Origin: Hoyosella rhizosphaerae
Lineage (GTDB): Bacteria > Actinomycetota > Actinomycetes > Mycobacteriales > Mycobacteriaceae
DNA: 64,000 bases
Direction: 5' to 3'
Assembly: GCF_014643175.1 (NCBI RefSeq)
Contig: NZ_BMJH01000004.1
Coordinates: forward strand, 62,001-126,000
Shown here: positions 1 to 9,310 of the stretch, in pieces
Position numbering within the stretch: the stretch's first letter is position 1
Layout: every line of letters starts with the position of its first letter
The notes under the pieces: model-generated
What the model saw: the letters and a program-made list of their open reading frames with translations, nothing else
Told to the model about the DNA's origin: nothing
The model's database searches: none
Program-made: the position numbers and the translations under genes

Positions 1-559
1 GGATAAGTTCGTCTACCACTCGGAACGGTTCCGGAATGAGATACAGGGCGGCGTAGCACGAAGCGGCATCAAACACCCCGTCTCCGAACGGAAGTTGCGT
101 ACCGTCGGCCCGAACGTAGACCGCATTTGGGTGACGGTTGGTACGGACAGCCCGCCGGAGCATCGGTACTGAGACGTCAACGCCGACAGCGACGCCGTCG
201 GGCGACACAGCTTCGGCGAAGCGCGACGTGAAGTTGCCTGGACCGCATGCCACATCGATCACGGTTGATCCTGGTTGCAACCCCAGCGCGCGAACCGTCT
301 TGTCGCGCTCAGTGCGAAAATGTTTCACGTTAAACCCCATGAATGCCAAGACGCCAGCGGGTCGCCACAGGTGCTCGTATATGGGGGCCAGGAGGGGGAA
401 TTCCATCGTTCTTTGCGAAAGAGACTGGTGGCGGGCAGTGGCATCCCGAAGTTCTGACTGTGGGAGAAGATCCACATAGCCAGTATCGATACTGACTGAC
501 TCTGGGTCGGGAACTTGATCCGTATCGAGCAGGTCGATGAGTTTGGCGGGGACTGGCAT
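1..559 (-). CDS. Class I SAM-dependent methyltransferase (3' end outside window)
   Basis: The minus frame stays open from position 559 to the left edge of the window, giving about 186 residues of an incomplete protein. Residues about 100-109 read VIDVACGPGN, the glycine-rich SAM-binding motif I of class I methyltransferases, followed by the usual Rossmann continuation. I chose ATG 559 because a GGAGGT Shine-Dalgarno sequence lies 10 bases before it; an in-frame ATG at 577 would absorb that sequence and has no good ribosome binding site. The substrate cannot be told: families with this motif act on quinones, lipids and small molecules. It is divergent from dnaX and shares the 136-base gap with it. 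Confidence 0.8.
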   Translation of the reverse strand, partial: MPVPAKLIDLLDTDQVPDPESVSIDTGYVDLLPQSELRDATARHQSLSQRTMEFPLLAPIYEHLWRPAGVLAFMGFNVKHFRTERDKTVRALGLQPGSTVIDVACGPGNFTSRFAEAVSPDGVAVGVDVSVPMLRRAVRTNRHPNAVYVRADGTQLPFGDGVFDAASCYAALYLIPEPFRVVDELI

Positions 560-695
560 CTTGCTTAGCACCTCCATAGTGGCCTGCGCCAAGACGGCTG
601 AGGGGCAAACGGTTGAGGTCCTGGCGGGGCTTATCTCAAATGTAGTCAAGGTCGAGGCGCTAAGCGATGTCGGATTGAGGCGGTAGGCTGACCGC

Positions 696-2900
696 GTGGC
701 GCTTTACCGCAAGTACAGACCGGCATCATTTGCAGAAGTTGTTGGTCAGGAGCACGTGACAGAGCCGCTCAGTGTTGCTCTCAACGCTGGGCGAGTAAAT
801 CATGCCTACTTGTTTTCGGGACCGCGTGGCTGTGGCAAAACTTCCTCGGCGCGTATTTTGGCCCGATCGCTTAACTGTGTTGAGGGTCCAACGTCCGCCC
901 CTTGCGGAGTGTGCCCGTCGTGCATTGCGTTAGGTCCAGGTGGCCCCGGCAACCTCGACGTTATTGAGCTTGATGCTGCGAGTCACGGCGGTGTCGATGA
1001 CACTCGCGAGTTACGTGATCGGGCGTTTTATTCTCCTGCGGAGTCGCGGTACAGGGTTTTTATCGTTGACGAAGCACACATGGTCACAAACGCTGGCTTT
1101 AACGCTCTGCTCAAGATTGTGGAGGAGCCACCGGAGCATCTGATTTTCATTTTTGCGACGACAGAACCCGAGAAGGTACTGCCGACAATCAAATCGCGAA
1201 CACACCACTATCCGTTCAGGCTGTTGCCACCGCCGGTGATGCGGGGCCTTGTTGAACGGATTTGTGCGCAGGAAAATGTGCACGTTGATGACGCGGTGTT
1301 CCCGTTGGTCATCCGTTCAGGTGGTGGGTCACCACGAGACACGTTGTCCGTGATGGATCAACTCCTCGCGGGCGCGGGTGAGGACGGTGTCACCTACGAG
1401 CGTGCATTGGCATTGCTGGGTGTCACCGATGTTGCTCTCATCGATGGTGCAGTTGACGCACTGGCCGACGACGACGCTGCGGCGTTGTTCGGCACTGTCA
1501 ATCGTGTAATGGATGCAGGTTTTGATCCGCGTCGGTTTACAGCCGACCTGTTGCAGCGCATCCGTGACCTCATCCTGGTGCAGGCAGTTCCCGATGCGAC
1601 CACGAATGGCCTGGTTGATGAGCCAGCAGAAGCTATTGCCCGGATGCTGCGAGACGTTGAACGATTCGGCCCAGCAACATTGGCCCGATACGCCGAACTA
1701 TTGCACGACGGTCTCGCCGAGATGCGAGGAGCGACAGCGCCACGGTTGCTGCTAGAAGTTCTTTGCGCACGAATGTTGCTTCCGTCTGTTTCTCAGGCTG
1801 AAAGTGCCGTCTTGCAGCGTCTTGAACGTCTTGAGCGCGGTATACCCACGCGTGCACCGCAGGGAGCGGGAGAACCTCAGGCTCAGCCTCCATCCCAGGT
1901 GCAGCCCCCGTCTGATCTTGCGAAACCAGTGTTTGCTAGGCCGTCCCATCGGAGTTCGGGCCCCGAAACACCGGTTAAGCCTCCAACACCTGATACTCCA
2001 GCTCCCGCGCCAGAAATAGCAAAAGAACCGGAATTGGCACCGAAGCCGAGCGTGCCGACTGCCGTAGATCAGCCACCAGTGGACAATCTTCCCGCTGAAC
2101 CAGCAGTTCGGGATTCCGCAGTTGATGCCACACCGTCCGCGCCGGAGCCTGCCGACGATACGAGTTCCACAGCCTCAGGGTTGGACGTGCGTGCGGTGGA
2201 GGCCGCGTGGTCGCAGATATGTGCACAGGCTCGGCAACGAAGCAAGATCGTGGAAGTAATGCTTTCTGGCGCCAAGATTGTGCGCGTTCAGGGCACCAAT
2301 ATTGTTCTGGACCACGACACCGCGGCATTGGCTGGCCGTCTGCGCGAGGGCCGAAACGCAACGATCGTGACAGAGTCGTTCACCGCCGCACTGGGGGTGG
2401 AGTGCACCATTGCGTGGTCGGGCCATGAACAGAACGCTGCCGCAGCGACCCCGCCAGCTCAGCCCCGAGCGCAACAAAACACACCCAACCAGAACACACC
2501 CAACCAGAACACACCTAGCCGCGGTGTGCCGCCGTCGAAATCAACACCATCCCGGCCAACATTTGTCCGGAAGTCATCTGCCCGCGATCCTCAACAAGAC
2601 TCGTCGCCGCAACGGGTGAACAGACCCCAACCTACAAATACCCCTCCGCATGATGATGTTCCGCCACCTGATGATCCGGGATACCCCGACGATCCCGCGG
2701 AGTTTAGCGGCGTGGAACCGCAGGGACACCCCAACGCGACTCCAGTTGTAAACGCCGACAACGAGGACGAACTTATCGCGGAGGCGCGTAGAGAAGAATC
2801 ACTCGGTAACGCAGGAAACAGTGCAGCGCAGAGGCGTGACCCCGAAGAGATGGCTATCGAACTATTAGCCACCGAGTTGGGTGCAAAACGGATCGACTAA
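696..2900 (+). CDS. dnaX: DNA polymerase III subunit gamma/tau (clamp loader)
   Basis: The protein (734 aa, GTG start) is the ATPase core of the replicative clamp loader. Visible are Walker A (SGPRGCGKTSS, residues 41-51), a four-cysteine zinc module (Cys61, 70, 73, 76), Walker B (FIVDEAH, 122-128) and the SRT arginine-finger motif (167-169). From about residue 380 to 500 and 590 to 690 the protein is Pro/Glu/Gln-rich linker, as in actinobacterial tau proteins, with a folded stretch between. I see no slippery heptamer-plus-hairpin for a programmed gamma frameshift. A run of 15-base tandem repeats near 2475-2515 encodes repeated NTPNQ. It is the first plus-strand gene; its neighbours on both sides are on the other strand. 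Confidence 0.96.
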   Translation: MALYRKYRPASFAEVVGQEHVTEPLSVALNAGRVNHAYLFSGPRGCGKTSSARILARSLNCVEGPTSAPCGVCPSCIALGPGGPGNLDVIELDAASHGGVDDTRELRDRAFYSPAESRYRVFIVDEAHMVTNAGFNALLKIVEEPPEHLIFIFATTEPEKVLPTIKSRTHHYPFRLLPPPVMRGLVERICAQENVHVDDAVFPLVIRSGGGSPRDTLSVMDQLLAGAGEDGVTYERALALLGVTDVALIDGAVDALADDDAAALFGTVNRVMDAGFDPRRFTADLLQRIRDLILVQAVPDATTNGLVDEPAEAIARMLRDVERFGPATLARYAELLHDGLAEMRGATAPRLLLEVLCARMLLPSVSQAESAVLQRLERLERGIPTRAPQGAGEPQAQPPSQVQPPSDLAKPVFARPSHRSSGPETPVKPPTPDTPAPAPEIAKEPELAPKPSVPTAVDQPPVDNLPAEPAVRDSAVDATPSAPEPADDTSSTASGLDVRAVEAAWSQICAQARQRSKIVEVMLSGAKIVRVQGTNIVLDHDTAALAGRLREGRNATIVTESFTAALGVECTIAWSGHEQNAAAATPPAQPRAQQNTPNQNTPNQNTPSRGVPPSKSTPSRPTFVRKSSARDPQQDSSPQRVNRPQPTNTPPHDDVPPPDDPGYPDDPAEFSGVEPQGHPNATPVVNADNEDELIAEARREESLGNAGNSAAQRRDPEEMAIELLATELGAKRID

Positions 2901-2906
2901 CGCGGT

Positions 2907-3479
2907 TCACCATGGTTGTTCTGTGGACCATTGCACAACTGCGTCGCGGGCAACGCTATCCCCGGCGAGGACTATGAGCGCTGGTGTTGGCGTCGGGCCT
3001 GGTGGGCGCAGAACCGTTGCGTCCCCGTGGATATAGATATGTGGTTCGGCTAGTTCCGGTGTGGGGATGTCGAGTGCGGCGACAACGATAGGTGGGTCTG
3101 AAGTCCCTAACGCGAGGTGCAGCATGCCGCCATTACCCATAGTTGTGGTGGTGTACAAATAGCGTTCCGGTGCATCCAGAATGGGAAGCGCGTCGGCAAT
3201 ATTGGCCGGTAGAGTGTGTGGTGGTTGGCCTGAACCGAGCCCGTTGGTATCGACTTGCTGCTGGTCAGCCAATTCGTTGCCGACTCCCAATGAGAAGGTT
3301 TCAGAATCAGTACGGACATACACTTCCACACCACCTGAGTCGGTGTTGCGCACGATAAGCGATGCGTGAGGGTACTCGACTTCAACGGTGTCGATGTGAA
3401 GGTCGTGGGTGGGCGCGGTGCCGCACCCCGATAGTGCCATGAGCGACATTGCGCCAATGAGGCTCACCAGGGTTTTCAT
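2907..3479 (-). CDS. Secreted lipoprotein of unknown function
   Basis: A 190-aa protein with a short signal peptide ending in a lipobox (MALSGC, Cys about residue 19), so it should be lipidated and held on the outer face of the membrane. I recognise no domain; the mature part is beta-rich looking with many Thr, Val and Asp. Its ATG follows directly on the TGA of the methyltransferase gene (no base between), so it is the third gene of the minus-strand lipid operon and is almost surely co-translated. That context suggests a role in lipid or envelope work, but this is inference only. Confidence 0.75.
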   Translation of the reverse strand: MKTLVSLIGAMSLMALSGCGTAPTHDLHIDTVEVEYPHASLIVRNTDSGGVEVYVRTDSETFSLGVGNELADQQQVDTNGLGSGQPPHTLPANIADALPILDAPERYLYTTTTMGNGGMLHLALGTSDPPIVVAALDIPTPELAEPHIYIHGDATVLRPPGPTPTPALIVLAGDSVARDAVVQWSTEQPW

Positions 3480-4775
3480 TCAGCGGCTCCACCACGGCCG
3501 CAGCGGAATATGGGATTCCCCAGAGAGGGTTGGTTTCACTGCGAGGATGTGGTGCAACTGAATTTTGTTCCTTTCGAATGACACTCGAGAACCGGCAATA
3601 TACAGTCCCCATACGCGGGCGGTGCCCTCATCGGCCTCGGCTACGCATGCATCCCAGTTTCGGGCGAGGTTGGCATTCCAGTCGCGCAATGTGAGCGCAT
3701 AGTGTTCGCGCAGATTTTCTTCGTGACGAACTTCAAATCCGGCATCGTGGATTTCGTCAACGAGTCTGCCTGGTGATGCTAGCTCGCCGTCGGGAAAGAC
3801 GTAGCGGTCAATGAACTGCCCCGGCTGATGGCTCACCAGGTTGTTGGGTCGTGTGATGCAGTGGTTGAGTAGACGCCCGCCCGCCCTCAGGCGCGAGTGA
3901 AGAAATGCGAAGTATTTATGGTAGTTCTTCACGCCAATATGTTCGGTGAGACCAATGGAGGACACTGCATCGAAGTCAGTTTCAGTGACGTCGCGGTAGT
4001 CACAAAAGCGAACTTCAGCGTGTTCGGTGAGGCCTTCAGCTTGAATCGCGCGCTGTGCCCATTCAGCCTGGTTGCGCGACAGCGTTGCCCCAATGACATG
4101 GACACCCTGACGTGCCGCATAACGCACCATCCCGCCCCACCCACACCCGACATCGAGGAGCCGGTCACCTGCGGATAGCCCGAGTTTGTCGAACACAAGC
4201 TTGTACTTGGCTTCTTGCGCGTCGTCGAGTGTCGTGTCTGGGGTGGCGTATGTCGCGCATGTGTACGTCATCGACGGCCCAAGGATGTGAGCGTAAAACT
4301 CGTTGGAGACGTCATAGTGGTGGTGGATTGCTGCGGCATCGCGCGTTTTGGAGTGCAGAAGCCCAGTCGCCACGCGACGCCAACGCGGCGTGTTCTCCTG
4401 TGGAGGGGGAGGGATGGGGCGGAAATTGCGCAGACCTAACGAGCGCACAATCGACGCTATTTTGGCTGGAGAGGGCAGATTCACCTGCATGTCGGAGGCG
4501 AGAAGTTTCGTGATTTGGTACGGGTCGCCGGGGTGGACACCGCTGACCGTAAGATCGCCTGCCGCGTAGGCACGCGCAAGCCCGAGATCGCCTGGGGCTG
4601 AAGCGAGATAGTTCAAGCCTCGCGGGGTTTCTAAGTGCATCCCGTATTGGGCATCTGGAGGCCCGCAGGAACTGCCATCGTAGGCAGTGAAGCGCAACGG
4701 AATGTCCTCCCCAAGCACCGTGGTGACAATCTCAGCGATGGTCATCGTGGGGACACTGGGTACTGAAAGGCTCAC
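3480..4775 (-). CDS. Cyclopropane-fatty-acyl-phospholipid synthase family methyltransferase
   Basis: A 431-aa enzyme of the CFA synthase family. SAM motif I reads LLDVGCGWGG at about residue 206, with the family segment SMTYTCA upstream and the C-terminal CFAS-like region. These enzymes transfer a methyl group from SAM to a double bond in phospholipid acyl chains. It overlaps the FAD-oxidase gene by 4 bases (ATGA). The pairing of such a methyltransferase with a DHCR24-like FAD reductase is that of the mycobacterial genes making 10-methyl branched (tuberculostearic-type) acids, where the methyltransferase forms a methylene intermediate and the FAD enzyme reduces it. This locus corresponds by position to Rv3720, a paralog of the proven UfaA1/BfaB, so the exact product is uncertain. 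Confidence 0.9.
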   Translation of the reverse strand: MSLSVPSVPTMTIAEIVTTVLGEDIPLRFTAYDGSSCGPPDAQYGMHLETPRGLNYLASAPGDLGLARAYAAGDLTVSGVHPGDPYQITKLLASDMQVNLPSPAKIASIVRSLGLRNFRPIPPPPQENTPRWRRVATGLLHSKTRDAAAIHHHYDVSNEFYAHILGPSMTYTCATYATPDTTLDDAQEAKYKLVFDKLGLSAGDRLLDVGCGWGGMVRYAARQGVHVIGATLSRNQAEWAQRAIQAEGLTEHAEVRFCDYRDVTETDFDAVSSIGLTEHIGVKNYHKYFAFLHSRLRAGGRLLNHCITRPNNLVSHQPGQFIDRYVFPDGELASPGRLVDEIHDAGFEVRHEENLREHYALTLRDWNANLARNWDACVAEADEGTARVWGLYIAGSRVSFERNKIQLHHILAVKPTLSGESHIPLRPWWSR

Positions 4776-6229
4776 TTTCTTTGCACCGCCTTTGCATAGA
4801 GATCTAGTAGGCGACCGTTGGAATCATATTTTTGTTTCAGGTCGCGGTAGGTGTCGTCGCCATAAAGGGCATCAAATTCGGTACGTGTGTAGTACGAATC
4901 GGAGTACAGAGATTTGTGCCCGTCAAGACGGTGCACCTCTTGTTCGATGAGCCGATTGGTGTGGCCCGTTTCGTGTCCAGGCTCAGTTGGAACGGCCGAC
5001 CAGAACCCGACATTTACGTAGATCCGCCGTGCTTTCATGGGGTAGAGGGGCCACGGCTGTTCGTTCCTCGTATTGAGCAACGTGACAGGACACAACCACA
5101 CAGGTTCGATGGGAACGCGCGATTGAAACCAACGTAGAAACTCGGCTGTGTTCTCGATGGGCACTTCGATGTCTTGCACGACGCGTTCGCGGGGAAGGTT
5201 GCCGCGGCGCCGTTCCAACCAATCACCGAAGTTGGTGCGCCGGTCGAAGGCGAGGATTTTCCAGTAGATACTGCTGCGTCGCAGAGCTGACGGCCACAGT
5301 CGACGTACCAATGGATTCTGCGCCCCGAATGCGCGTGAGCACCAAAACCAGTCGGTGTCCCAGCGCCATAGGTAGTCATGAATGGTGAGACGATCCACGC
5401 GCGGTGTTTCCGAGCGTTCATGTTGAATTGACCGGTAGTAGATTCGCTGACCTGTGTAGCAGCTGACGAGGCCAGGTTCCATCGTTTTGCGGCCGACGGT
5501 GAGGTAGCTTTCGGTCGCGGAGAACATCACACCATCAGCGAAGTGAACGTCCTCGCCGCCGTAAGAACCGTCGCGGCTTGCGATAAGTAAGGCTTGTTGC
5601 AGCTCGTCGAGGGTGTGGAATCGGTAGTGCCGAAGTTCTACGTACGGTTGTGTGGGTTCGAGCCGTATTTTGAGTCGGGTGGCGTACCCGAGCGTCCCGT
5701 ATGAATTGGGGAAGCCATAAAACAGGTCTGCATGGGGCCCATCGGGTGATGCCGTGACAATGTCGCCGGAACCGGTCAAGATGTCCATTTCTAGGACGGA
5801 TTCATGCGGAAGTCCGTTGCGGAACGATGATGACTCGATTCCGAGCCCCGTGACGGCGCCGCCCAATGTGATCGTCTTGAGCTGCGGAACAACGTAGGGC
5901 ATCAGCTGGTATTTCAGGGTGCAATCCACGAGGTCTTCGTATGTGCACATCCCGCTCACATCTGCGGTGAGGGCCTCGGGGTCGATGGCGATGACGGACC
6001 CGAGGCCGGAAACATCTAATCCGACCGATTCTGGTGTCACCCTGTGGCGGAACAGGTTAGAGGTCTTCTTCGCCAGGCGGACTCGTTGATCCGATGGGAT
6101 TGCGTGGTAGCTGTCCACCAGTTTTTTTACGGCCTCGTTATGTGCGGCGAAGCCAACCTCGCGCTGGTTGGCGTTCGTCGAACGAAGATTGATCGGAAAC
6201 TGCCCCACACTCTCGACTGTAATCCTCAT
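4772..6229 (-). CDS. FAD-binding oxidoreductase, DHCR24-like (partner of the methyltransferase)
   Basis: A 485-aa protein of the FAD-linked oxidase (FAD_binding_4 / VAO) superfamily. The FAD-binding core holds the phosphate-binding stretch KTITLGGAVTGLGIESSSF (about residues 118-136) and a following SVLEMDILTGSG segment, features of the sterol-reductase DHCR24-like branch. In mycobacteria the related BfaA/TmsA reduces the 10-methylene acyl chain made by the paired methyltransferase, using NADPH. It is the first gene of the operon (then methyltransferase, then lipoprotein). The gap to the divergent SRPBCC gene is about 100 bases and must hold both promoters. Function as reductase is family inference; the substrate is not shown by the sequence. 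Confidence 0.88.
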   Translation of the reverse strand: MRITVESVGQFPINLRSTNANQREVGFAAHNEAVKKLVDSYHAIPSDQRVRLAKKTSNLFRHRVTPESVGLDVSGLGSVIAIDPEALTADVSGMCTYEDLVDCTLKYQLMPYVVPQLKTITLGGAVTGLGIESSSFRNGLPHESVLEMDILTGSGDIVTASPDGPHADLFYGFPNSYGTLGYATRLKIRLEPTQPYVELRHYRFHTLDELQQALLIASRDGSYGGEDVHFADGVMFSATESYLTVGRKTMEPGLVSCYTGQRIYYRSIQHERSETPRVDRLTIHDYLWRWDTDWFWCSRAFGAQNPLVRRLWPSALRRSSIYWKILAFDRRTNFGDWLERRRGNLPRERVVQDIEVPIENTAEFLRWFQSRVPIEPVWLCPVTLLNTRNEQPWPLYPMKARRIYVNVGFWSAVPTEPGHETGHTNRLIEQEVHRLDGHKSLYSDSYYTRTEFDALYGDDTYRDLKQKYDSNGRLLDLYAKAVQRK

Positions 6230-6332
6230 ACGTCAGCGAGGGGTAGGCCTAGACGTTGCATAAGGATGAACTTTCTGTCAGGGCAAGGCAGTATGGTGGC
6301 AACCGCATCGTTTGTTCTCGAAGGGAGCCACT

Positions 6333-6779
6333 GTGGCTGAGGCCGCGAAAGTCAGCGCAACAAGTTCAGTTTCTGTCGACGCACCAGCTGACGCGGTATT
6401 CGCCGCGCTTGCGGATTATGAGACGGTACGGCCATCTATTTTGTCTGACCATTTCCGGGACTACCGCGTCGTCAAAGGCGGGTCTGGAGAAGGAACTGTG
6501 GCGGAATGGACGCTGCAGGCGACGAAGAAGCGCTCACGCAATGTCTCGGCGACGGTCACTGTGGAGGGGTTGACGTTGATTGAGCGCGATGCGAATTCGT
6601 CGATGGTAACTACATGGGAAGTGTTGCCGAGCGAGGCTGGAAGTGTTGTCACGACGACGACGGAGTGGAACGGCGCTGGCGGTGTCGGTGGCTTCTTTGA
6701 GAAGACCTTCGCCCCACTGGGTTTGAAGAAAATCCAAGGTGAGCTGCTGAACAACATCAAGGCGCACGTCGAAAAGTAG
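6333..6779 (+). CDS. SRPBCC-superfamily protein (polyketide cyclase/dehydrase-like)
   Basis: A 148-aa small lipid-pocket protein of the START/SRPBCC fold. The N-terminal strand pattern (SVSVDAPADAVFAALADYE) and the C-terminal amphipathic helix (GFFEKTFAPLGLKKIQGELL) are typical. I start it at GTG 6333, which has GAAGGGAG eight bases upstream, rather than the in-frame ATG 6312. It lies divergent to the methyl-branched lipid operon and at the place of Rv3718c in M. tuberculosis, which may mean it carries a hydrophobic ligand for the pathway, but nothing in the sequence proves a ligand or catalysis. Confidence 0.82.
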   Translation: MAEAAKVSATSSVSVDAPADAVFAALADYETVRPSILSDHFRDYRVVKGGSGEGTVAEWTLQATKKRSRNVSATVTVEGLTLIERDANSSMVTTWEVLPSEAGSVVTTTTEWNGAGGVGGFFEKTFAPLGLKKIQGELLNNIKAHVEK

Positions 6780-6907
6780 AGCTGCGCAGCTACGGAGCGT
6801 TCTGTGCTTGTCCCCGTCTTGGCGACTACTCTGAGACGGGATTGACCGTACACACATGCAGGTGATGCTGTGTGCACGGCGTACGTCCACCAATCGAAAG
6901 GAAACCC

Positions 6908-7249
6908 ATGCAGCCCGGCGGCCAACCCGACATGCAAGCCATCATCCAGCAGGCGCAACAAATGCAACAACAATTGATGGAAGCCCAGCAGAAGATCGCC
7001 GAGGCTGTGGTTGAAGGCCAAGCCGGAGGTGGGCTTGTCACTGCGAAAATCACCGGCACTGGTGACATTGTTGACTTGGTCATCGATCCTAAGGTCGTAG
7101 ACCCCGACGATGTTGAGACTCTGCAGGACCTCGTCATGGGTGCAATCAAAGACGCAACCAGCCAGTCTCAAAACCTCGCAGCGGAAACCCTTGGGCCATT
7201 CGCGCAGGGCATGGGTGGCGGATCCGGCATCCCCGGTCTTCCCTTCTAA
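6908..7249 (+). CDS. YbaB/EbfC family nucleoid-associated protein
   Basis: A 113-aa member of the YbaB/EbfC family, small dimeric DNA-binding proteins almost always found just before recR. The Gln/Met-rich helix ([19 protein letters not shown]), the central [17 protein letters not shown] strand region and the Asp/Val-rich helix are the family signature. The start is ATG 6908, behind AAAGGAAA; the upstream in-frame GTG would add 12 non-conserved residues. It is 12 bases before recR and forms an operon with it, so a role in recombinational repair or nucleoid organisation fits. Confidence 0.93.
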   Translation: MQPGGQPDMQAIIQQAQQMQQQLMEAQQKIAEAVVEGQAGGGLVTAKITGTGDIVDLVIDPKVVDPDDVETLQDLVMGAIKDATSQSQNLAAETLGPFAQGMGGGSGIPGLPF

Positions 7250-7261
7250 GGTCAGGGGCCA

Positions 7262-7900
7262 GTGTACGAAGGGCCCGTCCAGGACCTCATCGACGAACTC
7301 AGCAAGCTTCCCGGAGTTGGCCCAAAGGGTGCGCAGCGCATCGCGTTCCACCTTTTGACCGCAGACCGGGAAGACCTTTCTCGCCTGCAGGGTGCGTTGC
7401 AAAAGATCCGCGACGGCGTGCAGTTTTGTGTCGTGTGCGGAACGGTTTCTGAGCAGCGACTATGTCGAATTTGCTCCGATCCACGCCGCGACCGTTCCTT
7501 GCTGTGTGTTGTCGAAGAACCGAAAGACGTACAAGCGATCGAGCGAACCCGCGAATTCAAAGGTGTTTACCATGTTCTCGGTGGCGCACTTGACCCGATC
7601 GCTGGGATGGGACCAGACAAGCTCCGTATTCGAGAACTGCTCGCACGCATCGGAGGTCAGAACCTTGACACCGAAGACCCGAACGGCAATAGCAACGTCG
7701 TTGATATCGTCGAAGTGATCATCGCGACGGACCCGAATATGGTGGGCGAAGCTACTGCCGCCTACCTCTACCGGATGTTGCGAGGATTTCCCGGCCTCTC
7801 AGTTACGCGACTTGCATCGGGCCTCCCGATGGGTGGAGACCTCGAATTCGCTGATGAACTTACATTAGGCAGGGCACTCACCGGCCGCCGTTCCCTATGA
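7262..7900 (+). CDS. recR: Recombination mediator protein RecR
   Basis: A 212-aa RecR protein: it works with RecF/RecO to load RecA on gapped DNA. Seen are the N-terminal helix-hairpin-helix ([18 protein letters not shown]), the four-cysteine zinc finger (Cys56, 59, 68, 71) and the Toprim domain ending in the conserved [20 protein letters not shown]. The usual loop before the Walker-like segment is slightly longer and Asn-rich (DPNGNSN). The start is GTG 7262. Its stop overlaps the next gene by 4 bases (ATGA), which couples translation. Confidence 0.97.
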   Translation: MYEGPVQDLIDELSKLPGVGPKGAQRIAFHLLTADREDLSRLQGALQKIRDGVQFCVVCGTVSEQRLCRICSDPRRDRSLLCVVEEPKDVQAIERTREFKGVYHVLGGALDPIAGMGPDKLRIRELLARIGGQNLDTEDPNGNSNVVDIVEVIIATDPNMVGEATAAYLYRMLRGFPGLSVTRLASGLPMGGDLEFADELTLGRALTGRRSL

Positions 7901-8493
7901 CCGTAAGCAACAATTGCGCGCCAGCGGATGTGTTGACCGCGGCCGCTCTAGTACAGCGGCGTAGCCCAACGTTGGGCCCCGTCCGCGTCGTCGCCATCGA
8001 TGGACCGTCTGGCGCGGGGAAGACCATGTTCGCCGCCGCCCTACAGTCGGAACTACTTGTCCACTACTCGAGGGTTGAAACTGTTGCGTGCGACGACTTC
8101 GCGACCTGGGACAACCCGGTGGCCTGGTGGCCCGAACTGCGATCCGCAGTCCTAGACCCGATCAGTCACGGCCGCCGCGCACACTACCGGGCAATAACGT
8201 GGGCAGATGGCACTCCAAGCCCTGGCAAACAACGCTCCTTCCCGCAGCCGGATGTGCTCATTCTGGAAGGTGTGTCCAGTGCGCGCCGACGATTCGCGCA
8301 CCATCTCACCGTCGCAGTATGGGTGGAATGGGGCGACGATGCCGCCAGACTCGAAGCCGCTGTGACGCGGGACGGAGAACAGACCCGCGAGCCTCTGATG
8401 GTCTGGCAGTCCTTCGAACACGGATGGTTTCCCATCGACGGCACCCGCCAACGGTGTGATCTGCACACAGGCGGCCGCAGCCCAGGAAATTAG
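7897..8493 (+). CDS. P-loop nucleoside/uridine kinase-like protein
   Basis: A 198-aa P-loop NTPase. Residues 32-43 read [12 protein letters not shown] (Walker A), and the downstream acidic stretch [10 protein letters not shown] plus the [12 protein letters not shown] segment resemble the uridine kinase / panthothenate-kinase-like NMP kinase group, which bind a phosphoryl acceptor in that loop. VLILEGVSS is a likely Walker B strand. The gene overlaps recR by 4 bases and so belongs to that operon. It converges on the alpha/beta hydrolase gene, and the two stop codons share bases. I infer a small-molecule kinase; the acceptor is unknown. Confidence 0.75.
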   Translation: MTVSNNCAPADVLTAAALVQRRSPTLGPVRVVAIDGPSGAGKTMFAAALQSELLVHYSRVETVACDDFATWDNPVAWWPELRSAVLDPISHGRRAHYRAITWADGTPSPGKQRSFPQPDVLILEGVSSARRRFAHHLTVAVWVEWGDDAARLEAAVTRDGEQTREPLMVWQSFEHGWFPIDGTRQRCDLHTGGRSPGN

Positions 8494-9281
8494 TTGATGT
8501 CTACCAGGAAGTGCTCAATTGCATCATTGACGACCGCCGGATGCGTCAAATTCACCGCGTGAGCTGCGCCCTCGACCTCCACCACAGCACGGATATTCGG
8601 CAGTTTCTCAATCAGTGAGCGCGCTCGTTCGAACGGAATTGCTACGTCGGAACCGCCCCTAATGACGATTGAAGGCGCAGAAATTTCGGGGATTCGGTCG
8701 GTGATGTCATCTCGCGAAAGCAGACAATGACCCGCTGTCATGATCCGTTTTCCAGCGCGAGACTTCCACTTCGCAATCCACACCTTTTCCAGTTCTGGAT
8801 CACCGATGATTTGCCCAGCAAGTCCGTTCACAAGCTCGTCAACAGGTCCTAGCGTGTCCCAAACGGTGAAAGTCTCGAGGTAGACAGGCTGCTCCTCTTC
8901 GGGAGAGGGACCAGCCTCGGTGCTGATAAGGATCAGACCACGAACCCGCTCAGGCGCTGTTAATCCCACGCGTAGCATCGTGAAACCGCCTTGCGACATT
9001 CCACCAAGAATGGCGCTTTCAACCCCCGCAGCGTCCATCACGGCGAGCACATCGTCGGCGGAATCCCAATAGCTGAACGGGGTATCGTCATCCGTCTCGG
9101 TATTACCGTGGCACCGAGCGTCAATACATACGATCCGGTAGCGGTCGGAGAACCGTTCCACTTGGCGGTCAAACATGGTTCCGTCCATAAAGAACCCGTG
9201 CGCAAACACAATCACCGGAAGGCTTTTATCGCCCGTGTCGGTGTAATAGATGCTCGCCCCAGTTTGCTGCACAAAGGGCAT
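8490..9281 (-). CDS. Alpha/beta-fold hydrolase
   Basis: A 263-aa alpha/beta hydrolase. The oxyanion-hole motif AHGFFMDG (about residues 27-34), the nucleophile elbow GMSQGG (Ser at about 95), an acidic residue in RGGSDVAIPF and the catalytic His in EGAAHAVNLTHP make a complete catalytic triad. The order matches esterases and haloperoxidase-like hydrolases; the substrate cannot be predicted. It is followed by gatD after a 29-base gap on the same strand but reads away from it, so it may be the last gene of the murT-gatD unit. Confidence 0.88.
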   Translation of the reverse strand: MPFVQQTGASIYYTDTGDKSLPVIVFAHGFFMDGTMFDRQVERFSDRYRIVCIDARCHGNTETDDDTPFSYWDSADDVLAVMDAAGVESAILGGMSQGGFTMLRVGLTAPERVRGLILISTEAGPSPEEEQPVYLETFTVWDTLGPVDELVNGLAGQIIGDPELEKVWIAKWKSRAGKRIMTAGHCLLSRDDITDRIPEISAPSIVIRGGSDVAIPFERARSLIEKLPNIRAVVEVEGAAHAVNLTHPAVVNDAIEHFLVDIN

Positions 9282-9310
9282 GTCAACTCCTAAACGCTAT
9301 GCCCAACGGA

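Noticed and set aside
1500-2900. A programmed frameshift in dnaX making a short gamma form
   Set aside because: No slippery A/T heptamer with a following hairpin is seen in the Pro-rich linker; only a long form is predicted.
6461-7402. A 313-codon minus-strand frame opposite the SRPBCC, ybaB and recR genes
   Set aside because: It crosses three genes with clear family motifs on the other strand and has no motif of its own.
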